35,154 nt of DNA from Alphaproteobacteria bacterium (GCA_900767645.1 CAAFZY010000038.1:1-35154); one strand, 5' to 3'; shown: positions 23,197 to 32,375, counted from the first letter of the stretch. A program made the numbers and translations. Notes: generated from the sequence alone by a model not told the origin.

Positions 23197-23892
23197 TTAT
23201 AATTTTTCATTAAAATTGAGATAAATTGATTTACCATACGGCGACGGATTGGTAACTACAATGTTAAACAGCAAATTATACCCCGGTTCAAGCCGTAAAA
23301 TTGGTAAGTAGTGGGTGGTGTTTAATAACACATTGCCATGTTTGTCATAAATATCAACTTTAATCGGCGGAATATTGGTAACATATTTGCCGGTATTGGC
23401 AATGGCGCCGTTGATTTCTATTTTAGCAATGTTGTCTTTGGAAAATTCACGGGTGGTAATGTCTTTAAATTCCAGATTGCGTCCGTACGGTATACTTTCA
23501 ATTTGAATTTTATCATACAAGCTTTCGGCGCGCGGAAAAAAGCGCACAATGTCATAGCGCATATAATACAAAGCCGCCAGTATTGAAAATAAAGCCACAA
23601 ACAGCAAAATGACATTAATGGTGTGTTTATAGCGCGTAACATTAACAACTTTAATTTTTTCAACCGTTTTAACATCGGGTTCGTTAAACAAATTTTCGGT
23701 TTCTTTGGAAACGCGCTCAAAAATTTTATTGATGTTTTGCGAAGGCTGTTCTTTGTTTTTTTTCAGGCTGTCTTCGGGATACGCAGTCCAAATCTCGCCA
23801 CATTCGGCACATCGCATCGCTAAACCGGCATCTTTAATTAAATTGTCGGGCAAATCATACACGGAATTGCATTTAGGACACTTTATTAACAT
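23197..23892 (-). CDS. Zinc-ribbon (MJ0042-type) membrane protein
   Basis: A 231-residue protein beginning with a zinc ribbon (Cys5, Cys8, Cys28, Cys31 in IKCPKCNSVYDLPD and RCAECGEIW). A charged linker, one membrane helix (about 88-110) and an outer domain of about 115 residues with a beta-rich, DUF3426-like pattern follow (FKDITTREFSKDNIAKIEI, then LRLEPGYNLLFNIVVTNPSP). Members of this type are common next to ftsE in alphaproteobacteria; function is unknown. It is divergent from ftsE and starts the minus-strand run to yqeY and dnaG. Confidence 0.88.
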   Translation of the reverse strand: MLIKCPKCNSVYDLPDNLIKDAGLAMRCAECGEIWTAYPEDSLKKNKEQPSQNINKIFERVSKETENLFNEPDVKTVEKIKVVNVTRYKHTINVILLFVALFSILAALYYMRYDIVRFFPRAESLYDKIQIESIPYGRNLEFKDITTREFSKDNIAKIEINGAIANTGKYVTNIPPIKVDIYDKHGNVLLNTTHYLPILRLEPGYNLLFNIVVTNPSPYGKSIYLNFNEKL

Positions 23893-23991
23893 TTTTCCTC
23901 AGGCTGTAACTAAAAGTTTTTCCAATTATTTTAACATTATGCACAAAAAACACAGAAATCAAAGAAAAAAAGTATTTTATTAAACGGATTA

Positions 23992-24011
23992 TTGTTATAT
24001 CCTGATAACAA
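23992..24011. promoter_or_regulatory. Inverted repeat upstream of ftsE
   Basis: TTGTTAT-N6-ATAACAA, 20 nt before the ftsE ATG. It could form a small hairpin or act as an operator in the leader of the ftsEX operon. No further evidence. Confidence 0.3.
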
Positions 24012-24030
24012 ATAAATTTAAGGAGGCTTT

Positions 24031-24750
24031 ATGGCTGTTGATAAAAGCTATGCTGATGAACCGGTAGTCGATATGCAAAATGTGAGCATACGCTACGGGC
24101 GGGATCCGGAAGTGCTGAGTGATATTAAACTCAGTTTGGATAAAGGGTCATTCCATTTTTTGACCGGAAAAAGCGGTGCGGGCAAAACATCGCTTTTAAG
24201 CATGATGTATTTGGCGCAAAAACCGAGTCGGGGTACGGTTACGGTTTTCGGCACCAATATCGGGTTTGCCAACCGCGATACCATGGCGCTGATGCGTCGC
24301 CGCATCGGAGTGGTTTTTCAAGACTTCAGATTGTTGGAACATATGACCGCTTATGATAACGTTGCGGTGCCTTTGCGCGTGCGGGGCATGAATGAATCCG
24401 AGATTGCCAAACGGGTTAAAGAATTGTTGCATTGGGTGGAGCTTGATAAAAGCGTCAATAAAATTTGCAGTACGCTTTCAGGCGGTGAAAAACAACGAGT
24501 CGCAATTGCGCGGGCAGTGATTAACCGACCGGAGATTTTGCTCGCCGACGAGCCGACCGGCAACGTCGATGACGATATCGCAGTTAAATTAATGAAGCTT
24601 TTTGTTGAGCTTAATCGTCTTGGCACTACGGTTGTGATTGCCACGCACAGCCAAGAGCTGATAAGCAAATACAATTATCCGCGGATTCATCTTGAAAATC
24701 ATTCTTTAAAGATTTTTCCGGCATTAAGGAGAGTTAATAATGAACAGTAA
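24031..24750 (+). CDS. ftsE: Cell-division ABC transporter ATPase FtsE
   Basis: A 239-residue ABC ATPase with Walker A GKSGAGKTS (46-54), the signature LSGGEKQR near 151 and Walker B ILLADEPT near 171. With FtsX it forms a complex that does not transport but activates cell-wall hydrolases at the division septum. A strong SD AAGGAGG precedes the ATG by 4-5 nt. Its 3' end overlaps ftsX by 11 nt. It heads a four-gene cluster with ftsX, a ydcF-like gene and a plsC-like gene. Confidence 0.96.
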   Translation: MAVDKSYADEPVVDMQNVSIRYGRDPEVLSDIKLSLDKGSFHFLTGKSGAGKTSLLSMMYLAQKPSRGTVTVFGTNIGFANRDTMALMRRRIGVVFQDFRLLEHMTAYDNVAVPLRVRGMNESEIAKRVKELLHWVELDKSVNKICSTLSGGEKQRVAIARAVINRPEILLADEPTGNVDDDIAVKLMKLFVELNRLGTTVVIATHSQELISKYNYPRIHLENHSLKIFPALRRVNNEQ

Positions 24751-25645
24751 AATTATGCTCAGTCCGCATTCGGAATTGCCGCTCAAAAAAGACAGAGCCA
24801 ATTTGTTTTTGGAAATTATCATGGCAATTACCGTATTTTTATTTTCGGTGGCGTTGGCGGGATATTTGCTGATAAATTCGGTGGTTGAAAGCTGGAACAG
24901 CAGCATCAGCGGCAGTTTGACCGTGCAAATTATGCCGGCAACCGAAGAATTGAGCGAACAAGATGCCGATTTACGTGTTAATAAGGTGATTACTTTTTTT
25001 GAAAACCGGCAGGGAGTTAAAAAGGTTATACTGATGAGCGATGTTCAGCTTCAGCAGTTAATGAGCCCGTGGCTTGGCACGCAGGTTGATGTTAAAAATC
25101 TGCCGCTGCCGAAATTGTTGGAAGTTTATTTAACCTCGGAGCAGGGGTTTGATTATGCTGCGGCCGCAGCTGATTTGAAAGAGGTTGCTTCATATGCCTC
25201 AATTGACGACCATCGGGTTTGGTTGCACCGCTTGCTTAAATTGGCTTCATCGGTAAAAATGTTGGCCTTAACGGTTTTGCTGATGATTTTAACGGTATGC
25301 GTATTTTCAATTTTTTACGCTACCTGCACCAGTTTGGGTATTTATAAAGATATTATTGAAATTTTACACATTATGGGAGCTAAAGACGATTATGTCGCGC
25401 GCCAATATGCTAAAAGAGGGCTGTATATCGGTCTGTACGCCGGCTTGGTAGGAATTGCTCTGGCTTTATGCGGGTTTGCCCTGTTGCATTATGTGGCGGA
25501 AGGCATGAATAAAGGCTTGCTTGGTGATATCAGCTTGTCATTTTCAGGTTGGTCGGCTTTGGCTTCGTTACCGATTTGGACGGCACTGCTTTCAATGGTA
25601 ACTTCATATTATGCGGTCAGACGCACATTAGGAAAGATTATGTAA
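24740..25645 (+). CDS. ftsX: Cell-division protein FtsX
   Basis: A 301-residue membrane protein with the FtsX layout. An N-terminal cytoplasmic segment is followed by TM1 (about 27-50), a periplasmic domain of about 120 residues (SLTVQIMPATEE, then DAAADLKEV) and three further membrane segments from about 172. It pairs with FtsE, whose gene it overlaps. AAGGAG lies 8 nt before the ATG. Sequence divergence is normal for this family; the call rests on topology and the FtsE neighbour. Confidence 0.93.
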   Translation: MNSKIMLSPHSELPLKKDRANLFLEIIMAITVFLFSVALAGYLLINSVVESWNSSISGSLTVQIMPATEELSEQDADLRVNKVITFFENRQGVKKVILMSDVQLQQLMSPWLGTQVDVKNLPLPKLLEVYLTSEQGFDYAAAAADLKEVASYASIDDHRVWLHRLLKLASSVKMLALTVLLMILTVCVFSIFYATCTSLGIYKDIIEILHIMGAKDDYVARQYAKRGLYIGLYAGLVGIALALCGFALLHYVAEGMNKGLLGDISLSFSGWSALASLPIWTALLSMVTSYYAVRRTLGKIM

Positions 25646-26242
25646 ATGCGACGTATTTACTTTTTCGCTTTGGCTTCCGGTATGGCTTTTTTAATTATGT
25701 GGCTTGGCGGTTTTATGGCGTTTCATCAATATATTCGAAATTATCCGGTTGATAATGCTCACAAAACCGATGCAATCGTGGTTTTAACCGGCGGACGCAA
25801 CAGAGTTGCCGAATCAATGCGCTTATATAATGACGGATTGGCTGATTTGCTGATAGTTTCAGGTGTCGGCGCGCATGTAACGCTTAAACAATTAGAGGCG
25901 CAAAACAAAGTTGAAATTACTCGTAACCGACAAAATGTGATTTTGGGCAATGAGGCGACCAACACTATTGAAAACGGTATTGAAGTCAGCGAGTATATAA
26001 GGCGTAATAATGTTGCGTCGGTCAGACTTGTTACCTCGTATTATCATATGCCGCGCAGCGAACAGGAAATTTTATCGCGCAACCCCGATGTTAAAATTGT
26101 TTACCACCCCGTGTATTCGCAAAATGTTTCGGATAAATGGTGGAAACGGTGGGGAAGCTTTTACTTGATGGCTATGGAATATAACAAATTTATTTTTGTG
26201 TATATAAAATCGTTTTTTATCAGATTAACGGAAGGAATTTAG
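25646..26242 (+). CDS. YdcF/DUF218-family envelope protein
   Basis: A 198-residue protein with an N-terminal membrane anchor (about 5-27) and a DUF218 domain. That domain has DAIVVLTGGRNRVAESMRLY, LLIVSGVGA, NEATNTIENGIEVSEY and VRLVTSYYHMPRS. Some relatives (such as SanA) affect envelope integrity; the biochemical role is not settled. It begins right after the ftsX stop, and plsC follows after one base. The neighbourhood suggests an envelope function. Confidence 0.92.
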   Translation: MRRIYFFALASGMAFLIMWLGGFMAFHQYIRNYPVDNAHKTDAIVVLTGGRNRVAESMRLYNDGLADLLIVSGVGAHVTLKQLEAQNKVEITRNRQNVILGNEATNTIENGIEVSEYIRRNNVASVRLVTSYYHMPRSEQEILSRNPDVKIVYHPVYSQNVSDKWWKRWGSFYLMAMEYNKFIFVYIKSFFIRLTEGI

Positions 26243-26243
26243 C

Positions 26244-26999
26244 ATGATTTATATTCGTTCTTTATTTGCCAATATCTTTTTTTTCGGCACTTTGGCTTTG
26301 GGATGTGTTTTGTCGCCGCTCGTTGCGCTTTTGCCGCATAAATGCACTATGTTTTGGTGGGATAAAACCATTATGCCGGCTTGCTTGTTCTTTTTGAAGA
26401 TTTTTGCCGGTATAAAAATTGAGTTCAGAGGAGTGGAAAATATTGCGAAAAAGCCGGCGTTGTACGCTTGTAAGCACGAATCGGCGCTGGAAACCTATTC
26501 ATTTACGCAAGCCGTGCCGACAACATCTTATGTTTTGAAAAAAGAGCTGACCTATATTCCGTTTTTCGGGTGGTCGCAACATTTTTACGGCATGGTTCCG
26601 GTTGACCGCAAAGGCGGCTCTTCAGCAATGAAAAATATGCTTAAAGAAGTGGCAAAAAAAATGCAGGCAGGCCGTCCGGTGATTATTTTTCCGGAGGGCA
26701 CACGCTGCAAACCTGGGACGACCAAAGGTTACAAACCGGGGTTTTTGTTTGTGGCTGAAAATTTGGACGTTGAAATTGTTCCCGTGGCGCTCAATACCGG
26801 CTTGTTTTGGGGAAAAGCCTCGTTTTTACGTTATCCCGGAACGGTGATATTTGAGTTTTTAAAACCGATGAAAGCGGAAAAAGGCACGGATAAAAAAGCC
26901 TTTATGGCCGAGCTTGAAAAACGTATTGAAGATAAATGCAAAGAACTTAATGAAGAAGCTGTGCAAAAATATCCGTGGGTTAAAAAAAATTTAGGCTAA
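26244..26999 (+). CDS. plsC: 1-acyl-sn-glycerol-3-phosphate acyltransferase (PlsC-like)
   Basis: A 251-residue acyltransferase likely making phosphatidic acid from lysophosphatidic acid at the inner membrane. There are one or two N-terminal membrane segments, then the catalytic His in CKHESALET near residue 77 (HX4E form instead of HX4D). The substrate-binding motif FPEGTRCKPG is near residue 150. The Glu variant is, as far as I recall, common in alphaproteobacterial members. SD AAGGA lies 7 nt before the ATG. It is last in the ftsE cluster. Confidence 0.9.
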   Translation: MIYIRSLFANIFFFGTLALGCVLSPLVALLPHKCTMFWWDKTIMPACLFFLKIFAGIKIEFRGVENIAKKPALYACKHESALETYSFTQAVPTTSYVLKKELTYIPFFGWSQHFYGMVPVDRKGGSSAMKNMLKEVAKKMQAGRPVIIFPEGTRCKPGTTKGYKPGFLFVAENLDVEIVPVALNTGLFWGKASFLRYPGTVIFEFLKPMKAEKGTDKKAFMAELEKRIEDKCKELNEEAVQKYPWVKKNLG

Positions 27000-27003
27000 T
27001 CAG

Positions 27004-27032
27004 TTGACAAAATTTGTCTTAAATGGTATAAA
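27004..27032 (+). promoter_or_regulatory. Near-consensus promoter of orphan gene 2
   Basis: TTGACA (27004-27009), a 17-nt spacer and TATAAA (27027-27032). The leader is about 45 nt, AT-rich and without an SD. Confidence 0.75.
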
Positions 27033-27083
27033 AGTTTAATTTTGTATTTTTGTGAAATTATTAACCCTTAAACTTATTTATTT

Positions 27084-27998
27084 ATGAATGAATGTGTAAA
27101 GCTTGTTGAACAGCAAGACGATGTAATCATGGCGATAATTTACTCCGGTGAATACGTCAGATTACTGCAGATGATTGATGATGGCTATATCATTTCAGGT
27201 ACGGCGCTTGAAATTTTGCGTTGCTTGAAGAGCACGGTATTACTGGATATTATCGCAAAATTTGAAAATCCGGAGATTGTTTTTGGTTCTTCCGCATGTG
27301 CTTTTGTGCAAGCGTATCTCGGTGAGTCCGATTATCAAAAAATTTTGGCGACAAGAAAAGCCACGGCCGAAAAAACGAGAGTTTTTAGGCACAATATTTT
27401 GGTAAGTCGCTTGAATGATTTGTACAATCAAAGCGGAAGAGTGTCGCTTGAAATTTGGTCCTATGCCAAAACAAACGATATTCTTGACGAATTGGCAGAA
27501 CTGGCCGGAATTGAAGAAGTTTACCGCAGTGTTAAGTCGTTTAAGTCGTTTGATTTACCGGAATCGTTGTTTTCAGATGACTTTTTGGTTAAACATGAAG
27601 ATTGTGATGCTCTGCAAGCCCGTTATCATACGCGAAAATATACCGGCAGGTATATAGGAGTTGATACGGATGTGATGATTGCCAAAATAATCAGCTGTTA
27701 TCCTCATGGAGCAGAACTTCTGTTTAAGGCAAATGACGAGGATCTGGACATGGAACTGGTTAAATCAAGAAGGTTCAATGTGTTTATGCAAAGCGATGCA
27801 AAGGACCGCTATATGCGCTTGTTTGAGTCTGTGCGCCGTTATCGCAAGACATTGCCGTGCTTCCATCGCCAACCATGGTATCTGCCGCTTGAATATTATG
27901 TGGAGTGGTATAAATTTAACCGCAATGAGGCCGATAAGTGGATACGCAAAGAGCGTGGATTTATTTTCTGGACTGCCGTTAAATTTCATGCCGAATAA
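27084..27998 (+). CDS. Hypothetical protein, 304 residues, no SD (orphan gene 2)
   Basis: I do not recognise it. It seems soluble and mainly helical, with no signal peptide. Short repeated helix pairs in the first third (YSGEYVRLLQMIDDGYIISG, ALEILRCLKSTVLLDIIAKF) faintly recall ankyrin- or HEAT-like repeats. A Tyr/Trp/Arg-rich C-terminus follows (CFHRQPWYLPLEYYVEWY, RKERGFIFW). It is monocistronic: strong promoter, start context TTTATTTATG without an SD, and a bidirectional terminator. The start context and layout match orphan genes 1 and 3. It could be an effector-like or lineage-specific protein, but no evidence shows this. Confidence 0.75.
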   Translation: MNECVKLVEQQDDVIMAIIYSGEYVRLLQMIDDGYIISGTALEILRCLKSTVLLDIIAKFENPEIVFGSSACAFVQAYLGESDYQKILATRKATAEKTRVFRHNILVSRLNDLYNQSGRVSLEIWSYAKTNDILDELAELAGIEEVYRSVKSFKSFDLPESLFSDDFLVKHEDCDALQARYHTRKYTGRYIGVDTDVMIAKIISCYPHGAELLFKANDEDLDMELVKSRRFNVFMQSDAKDRYMRLFESVRRYRKTLPCFHRQPWYLPLEYYVEWYKFNRNEADKWIRKERGFIFWTAVKFHAE

Positions 27999-28010
27999 GC
28001 ATTAAATCGA

Positions 28011-28048
28011 AAGAAAAAGCCTTTACTTGCAAGTAAAGGCTTTTTCTT
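28011..28048. terminator. Bidirectional terminator between orphan gene 2 and HAD gene
   Basis: A perfect 38-nt palindrome (18-bp arms) with A-rich and T-rich ends serves both convergent genes; it touches the stop codon of the minus-strand HAD gene. Confidence 0.9.
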
Positions 28049-28908
28049 TATTGGTTGATTGTTGCTTTTTTCTTTTCTTCACGGGCTTTTAAAAGCTCTA
28101 AATCACGCTCGGTGGCAATTTTGTTCAAAATAGTTTTAACCACATTGTCGATGTCTTTGCCCTCAGAATAATCGGCCGGAAGCGCAAAGTTTACGCGGTC
28201 GTCACGTAAGAGATTAATCGCCTTGATTTTGCTGTGGCTTGATTTTGGTTTGTAAACGGCGATGGCATTGCCGTTGCGGTCTTTTACCATTTTCATTGAC
28301 GGAATATCGGTTAAGCCGTCGCCGAAGTAAATAATTCGACGGAACGGAATACGGCGCTGATTATCGGGCGTAAACTCGTTTACCAATTTGTCATCGGTTT
28401 TTTTAAGACCTTTGTTGATTTTGGATAAAAATTGCACTTTGGTAGAGTAGTTGATGACGCGTGCCGGCCAAACCGGATAACCTTCTTCATCAAAGGCAAA
28501 AGAGCAACCGAATACATCTTTAAAATATTTACGGATGCGGCAACCTTCAATAATTTCTTCATAACCGGACGAAATAATGTAATGTTCAATATCTAACTCA
28601 AGACGTTTGCCATAGGCGTTAATCCGATCAAACCAGCTTTCAACGCCTTCAAAATATTCAATTAACGCGCCGCAGCAAAATAAATTTTCACGAGTGAGCT
28701 TAATTTGCTTTTCGCGGGCAATTTTGGTAAAATAGTACATGCTTCCGGTTACCTGATCGGCGCAGTTGTCAACCGACCACTGATTGGCTTTTTTCCAAAA
28801 ATTTTCAGGCTTCATACCAAGTTCGGGTATGAGCACATAATCTTGCATATAAGTGGTGCTTAAAGTTTCATCAAAATCATAAACGAACGCCACTTTAGTT
28901 TTTTTCAT
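28048..28908 (-). CDS. HAD-superfamily phosphatase
   Basis: A 286-residue hydrolase with HAD motif I DFDETLS (nucleophile Asp11, acid Asp13), a helical cap (about 25-100), motif II ISSGYEE near 113 and motif IV FGDGLTDIP near 196. It is closest in type to the phosphoserine phosphatase / haloacid dehalogenase-like class with an alpha-helical cap. Substrate is unknown. GAGGAG lies 10 nt before the ATG. The C-terminus is a charged helix (LELLKAREEKKKATINQ). Confidence 0.88.
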   Translation of the reverse strand: MKKTKVAFVYDFDETLSTTYMQDYVLIPELGMKPENFWKKANQWSVDNCADQVTGSMYYFTKIAREKQIKLTRENLFCCGALIEYFEGVESWFDRINAYGKRLELDIEHYIISSGYEEIIEGCRIRKYFKDVFGCSFAFDEEGYPVWPARVINYSTKVQFLSKINKGLKKTDDKLVNEFTPDNQRRIPFRRIIYFGDGLTDIPSMKMVKDRNGNAIAVYKPKSSHSKIKAINLLRDDRVNFALPADYSEGKDIDNVVKTILNKIATERDLELLKAREEKKKATINQ

Positions 28909-28997
28909 TTTTTATTATCTCCTCTTGCATTTTGGAATTGTATACTATAAAACAAATAAGTTAAGATTCAACAAATTTTAAAAAGGATTTGGATAAA

Positions 28998-30365
28998 ATG
29001 GTTGCAACAACAATGGATCAATTGGTTTCTTTGTGCAAAAGACGCGGATTTATTTTTCAAAATGCCGATATTTACGGCGGTATGCAAGGCGTTTATGATT
29101 ACGGGCCGCTCGGAGTTGAGCTTAAAAACAACTTAAAAGCCGCGTGGTGGCGCGCTATGGTTTATGAGCGTGACGATGTTGAAGGTTTAGATGCCGCGAT
29201 TTTAACGAATCGTAAAGTGCTGAAATATTCAGGTCATGAAGATACGTTTTCGGATCCGATGGTTGATTGCAAAAAGTGTAAAGGTCGTTTCAGAGCCGAT
29301 CATCTTAAAGATAACAAATGCCCAAATTGCGGTTCAACCGAATTGACCGAGCCTCGTCCGTTTAACTTAATGTTTAAAACTCAGGTCGGACCGGTTGAAA
29401 GCGATGAAAATTTGGCATATTTGCGTCCGGAAACGGCGCAGGCTATTTTTACGCAGTTCAAAAACGTGCTTGACGCAACTTCGCGTAAGCTCCCGTTCGG
29501 TATTGCGCAAATCGGAAAATCGTTCCGCAACGAAATTACTCCGCGTAACTTTATTTTCCGCGTGCGTGAGTTTGAACAGGCCGAGCTCGAGTATTTTGTT
29601 GCCCCCGGCGAAGATGAAAAATGGCACGAGATTTGGAAGAATGCCCGCATTAAATGGTGGGAAGAGCAGGGCTTGAAGCGTGAGCATATGAACATTTACA
29701 CTACCCCGAAAGAAGATTTGGCCCATTATGCCAAAGCCTGCTATGATATTGAATATCAGTTCCCGCACGGCATGGAAGAGCTTGAAGGCGTGGCTAACCG
29801 CCGCGATTATGACTTGGGCAACCATACCAAAGGGCAAGATGAATTTGAGTTGGAGGCGCATTGCCATAAAAATCCGGATTCAACCACCAAACTGTGCGTT
29901 CGCGATGAAGAGCATAATAAGTGGGTTATTCCGTTTGTTATTGAACCTTCAATGGGGGTTGATCGCGGCGTGCTTGCGGTTATGACCGAGGCTTATACCG
30001 AAGAAGATTTAGGCGATGGCAACAGTCGTATTGTGTTAAAACTTAAAAAACATTTGGCGCCGATTAAAGTTGCGGTTATTCCGTTAAAGAAGAATAATGA
30101 TGATATTATGAATAAATGTCATGAAATTAAAAACAGCCTCTTAAAATTGGGTATCGGCCGCGTGGCTTTGGAAAATACCGGCAATATCGGCAAAGCATAT
30201 CGTCGTCATGATGAAATCGGCACTCCGCTTTGCATTACGGTAGATTTTGAAACCTTGGAACAGTCGCCGGCATCGGTTACAATTCGTGACCGTGACACTA
30301 TGGAACAGCACCGTATTAATATTGCTGATTTGCCTGATTATTTGCGCAATTACTTTTTAAGCTAA
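28998..30365 (+). CDS. glyS: Glycyl-tRNA synthetase, single-chain (alpha2) type
   Basis: A 455-residue class II synthetase that charges tRNA-Gly as a homodimer. It begins LVSLCKRRGFIFQNADIYGG and has a zinc-knuckle insertion (CKKC near residue 92, CPNC near 108). Motif 2 is in FRNEITPRNFIFRVREF and motif 3 in GVDRGVLAVM; a C-terminal anticodon-binding domain follows. This type is shared with archaea, eukaryotes, Firmicutes-like and other groups, whereas most proteobacteria use separate GlyQ and GlyS chains. The start at 28998 has AAGGA 10 nt upstream; a TTG at 28989 lies inside that spacing. A strong terminator follows. Confidence 0.96.
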   Translation: MVATTMDQLVSLCKRRGFIFQNADIYGGMQGVYDYGPLGVELKNNLKAAWWRAMVYERDDVEGLDAAILTNRKVLKYSGHEDTFSDPMVDCKKCKGRFRADHLKDNKCPNCGSTELTEPRPFNLMFKTQVGPVESDENLAYLRPETAQAIFTQFKNVLDATSRKLPFGIAQIGKSFRNEITPRNFIFRVREFEQAELEYFVAPGEDEKWHEIWKNARIKWWEEQGLKREHMNIYTTPKEDLAHYAKACYDIEYQFPHGMEELEGVANRRDYDLGNHTKGQDEFELEAHCHKNPDSTTKLCVRDEEHNKWVIPFVIEPSMGVDRGVLAVMTEAYTEEDLGDGNSRIVLKLKKHLAPIKVAVIPLKKNNDDIMNKCHEIKNSLLKLGIGRVALENTGNIGKAYRRHDEIGTPLCITVDFETLEQSPASVTIRDRDTMEQHRINIADLPDYLRNYFLS

Positions 30366-30382
30366 GCGCGTTTTGCGGATAT

Positions 30383-30416
30383 AAAAACAGCCGGATGATT
30401 AAATCCGGCTGTTTTT
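30383..30416. terminator. Bidirectional terminator between glyS and LysE-type gene
   Basis: A 14-bp stem (30383-30396 with 30403-30416) with A5 and T5 ends and a 6-nt loop. Confidence 0.9.
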
Positions 30417-30430
30417 GATTGTGCGGTTGC

Positions 30431-31096
30431 TTATTTGTGTGAAAAACAAGAAGCCAATTTGCTTTTGATTTTGGCGGAAGTGTTGGGGAAAATGCTGTGC
30501 AACCCCCAATGAACTAAAATCAGCCCGACGATAATATTTAATATGCTGAGCAGCAACGGCGGGAAGAATGAAGCTCCGAAATGCCCTAAAAGCACTACAA
30601 AAGATAAGAACAGCGGCGAGGCTGCCAAAATGCCGATTGCATATAAAATAGTTTGGTGTATGGTGTATTTGGCCTCAAGGGTTTTGGAAGTAAACAGCGC
30701 CGTATAGTTTACAATGGCGAGCGGGTTTAAGATATTTACCAAAAATACGGTTAAAAACGCATTTTTATAATGCCAAACATCTTGATTAATCATTTCATCG
30801 GTGTGGGTTGCCGCCATTAAGCAAAATGAAACACCGAGCAGCATGATGATAATGCCGCTGGCAATACGGAACAGGTCGTTTTTGGTATCGCATTTTTTAA
30901 CAACTTTAGCAATGCTGATAATTGAAATGGTCATGTAGATGGCGCTGGCAAGTGTTGCTCCCCATACTGACAATAAAGCCGCCGGCAATGAAAGCACGGT
31001 GGCGTAATGGAATAACAGCAGGCAAACCGGTCCGACGGTGCCGATTTGTAAGGTTATGCCTAATTTAAAGCCGTCATAAAAAGATGTGTGTTTCAT
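30431..31096 (-). CDS. LysE/RhtB-family amino-acid exporter
   Basis: A 221-residue membrane protein of about six segments with the LysE-family N-terminal pattern (GFKLGITLQIGTVGPVCLLLF), a conserved NPLAIVNYTALF loop near residue 124 and a final hydrophobic hairpin. It probably exports an amino acid or analogue; substrate unknown. A strong SD AAGGAGG precedes the ATG. It is divergent from deoB and shares a 91-nt promoter region with it. Confidence 0.9.
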   Translation of the reverse strand: MKHTSFYDGFKLGITLQIGTVGPVCLLLFHYATVLSLPAALLSVWGATLASAIYMTISIISIAKVVKKCDTKNDLFRIASGIIIMLLGVSFCLMAATHTDEMINQDVWHYKNAFLTVFLVNILNPLAIVNYTALFTSKTLEAKYTIHQTILYAIGILAASPLFLSFVVLLGHFGASFFPPLLLSILNIIVGLILVHWGLHSIFPNTSAKIKSKLASCFSHK

Positions 31097-31187
31097 AAAT
31101 TTGTCCTCCTTAAGGCTTTATAACAATGAATAGTTTATAAAAATTTAAAGTTTTGCGGCTATTATACCATGGCATAAGGAGAAAAAT

Positions 31188-32375
31188 ATGAAACGGGTTA
31201 TTATATTAATGATGGATTCATTCGGTATCGGCGGAGCGCCCGATGCGGAAAAATTCGGTGATGTCGGCGCTAACACTTTTGCGCATATCGCACACGCGGT
31301 CGGCGGGCTTAAAGTGCCTAATTTGTGCGCTTTGGGCTTGAATGTTGCCGGATTGGAAGCTTCCGGTGAAAAAGCGCCGTTTTTCGGAGAGGTAAAAGTT
31401 GAGTTGCCTTCAAAATTCGGACATATGAAAGAGCTAAGCCACGGCAAAGATACCACTTCCGGCCATTGGGAAATGGCAGGTGTGCCGGTGTTGTTTGATT
31501 GGGGCTATTTTCCGAAAGAGTATCCGTCATTTCCGGCTGAGATGATTGCCAAAATTGTTGAACGCGGTAAAATTGCCGGCATTTTAGGCAATGAGGCGGC
31601 TTCTGGTACGGAAATTATTGAGCGTTTGGGAGAAGAGCATATTAAAACCGGAAAACCGATTTTTTATACTTCAGCCGACAGTGTGCTGCAAATTGCCGCG
31701 CATGAAAAATATTTCGGTCTTAATCGGCTTTATGATTTATGCCAAATCGCGTTTGAAGAAGTTAAGCCTTATAATATTGCCCGTATTATCGCCCGTCCGT
31801 TTGAGGGCGAGCATAAAGGTGAGTTTAAGCGTACGAAAAATAGGCACGACTATTCGCAGACACCGCCGGCGGCAACTATTTTGGACGAGCTTAAAAACTC
31901 CGGCGGAACGGTGGTTTCAGTCGGTAAAATTCGTGACATTTATGCCGGTTGCGGCATTACCAAAGCGGTTAAAGCCAGCGGTTTGGAAGAATTATGGAAT
32001 GTGACGCTTGATGAAGTTAAAAATGCACCCGACAACAGCATTGTCTTTACCAACTTTGTTGATTTTGATATGACATGGGGACACCGGCGCGATGTTAAAG
32101 GCTATGCGGAAGGGCTTGAATATTTTGATTCTCGTTTGCCGGATTTAGCCGATATTTTACAAGCGGGCGATTTGGTGTTTGTTACCGCCGACCATGGTTG
32201 CGACCCTACCTATAAAGGCACTGATCATACCCGCGAACAAGTTCCGGTGTTAATGTTCGGGCATGACGTAAAGCCTGAAAATATCGGGCAACGCCAAACC
32301 TATGCCGACATTGCGCAAACCATTGCGGAATACTTAAATTTACCGGCAACCAAATATGGTAAAAGCTTTTTATAA
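31188..32375 (+). CDS. deoB: Phosphopentomutase
   Basis: DeoB interconverts ribose- or deoxyribose-1-phosphate and 5-phosphate in nucleoside breakdown. Its 395 residues match the family. The alkaline-phosphatase-type metal sites include Asp10 (MMDSFGIGGAPDA), the phosphorylated Thr region KDTTSGHWEMAG near 88, DHG near 336 and TDHTRE near 347. SD AAGGAG. No other deo genes (deoA, deoC, deoD) are here. The amidase gene follows 9 nt later. Confidence 0.96.
   Translation: MKRVIILMMDSFGIGGAPDAEKFGDVGANTFAHIAHAVGGLKVPNLCALGLNVAGLEASGEKAPFFGEVKVELPSKFGHMKELSHGKDTTSGHWEMAGVPVLFDWGYFPKEYPSFPAEMIAKIVERGKIAGILGNEAASGTEIIERLGEEHIKTGKPIFYTSADSVLQIAAHEKYFGLNRLYDLCQIAFEEVKPYNIARIIARPFEGEHKGEFKRTKNRHDYSQTPPAATILDELKNSGGTVVSVGKIRDIYAGCGITKAVKASGLEELWNVTLDEVKNAPDNSIVFTNFVDFDMTWGHRRDVKGYAEGLEYFDSRLPDLADILQAGDLVFVTADHGCDPTYKGTDHTREQVPVLMFGHDVKPENIGQRQTYADIAQTIAEYLNLPATKYGKSFL

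Noticed and set aside
26244..26999. Loss of catalytic Asp in the PlsC-like HX4D motif as a defect
   Set aside because: HX4E variants are, to my knowledge, normal among alphaproteobacterial relatives, so this is not taken as inactivation.
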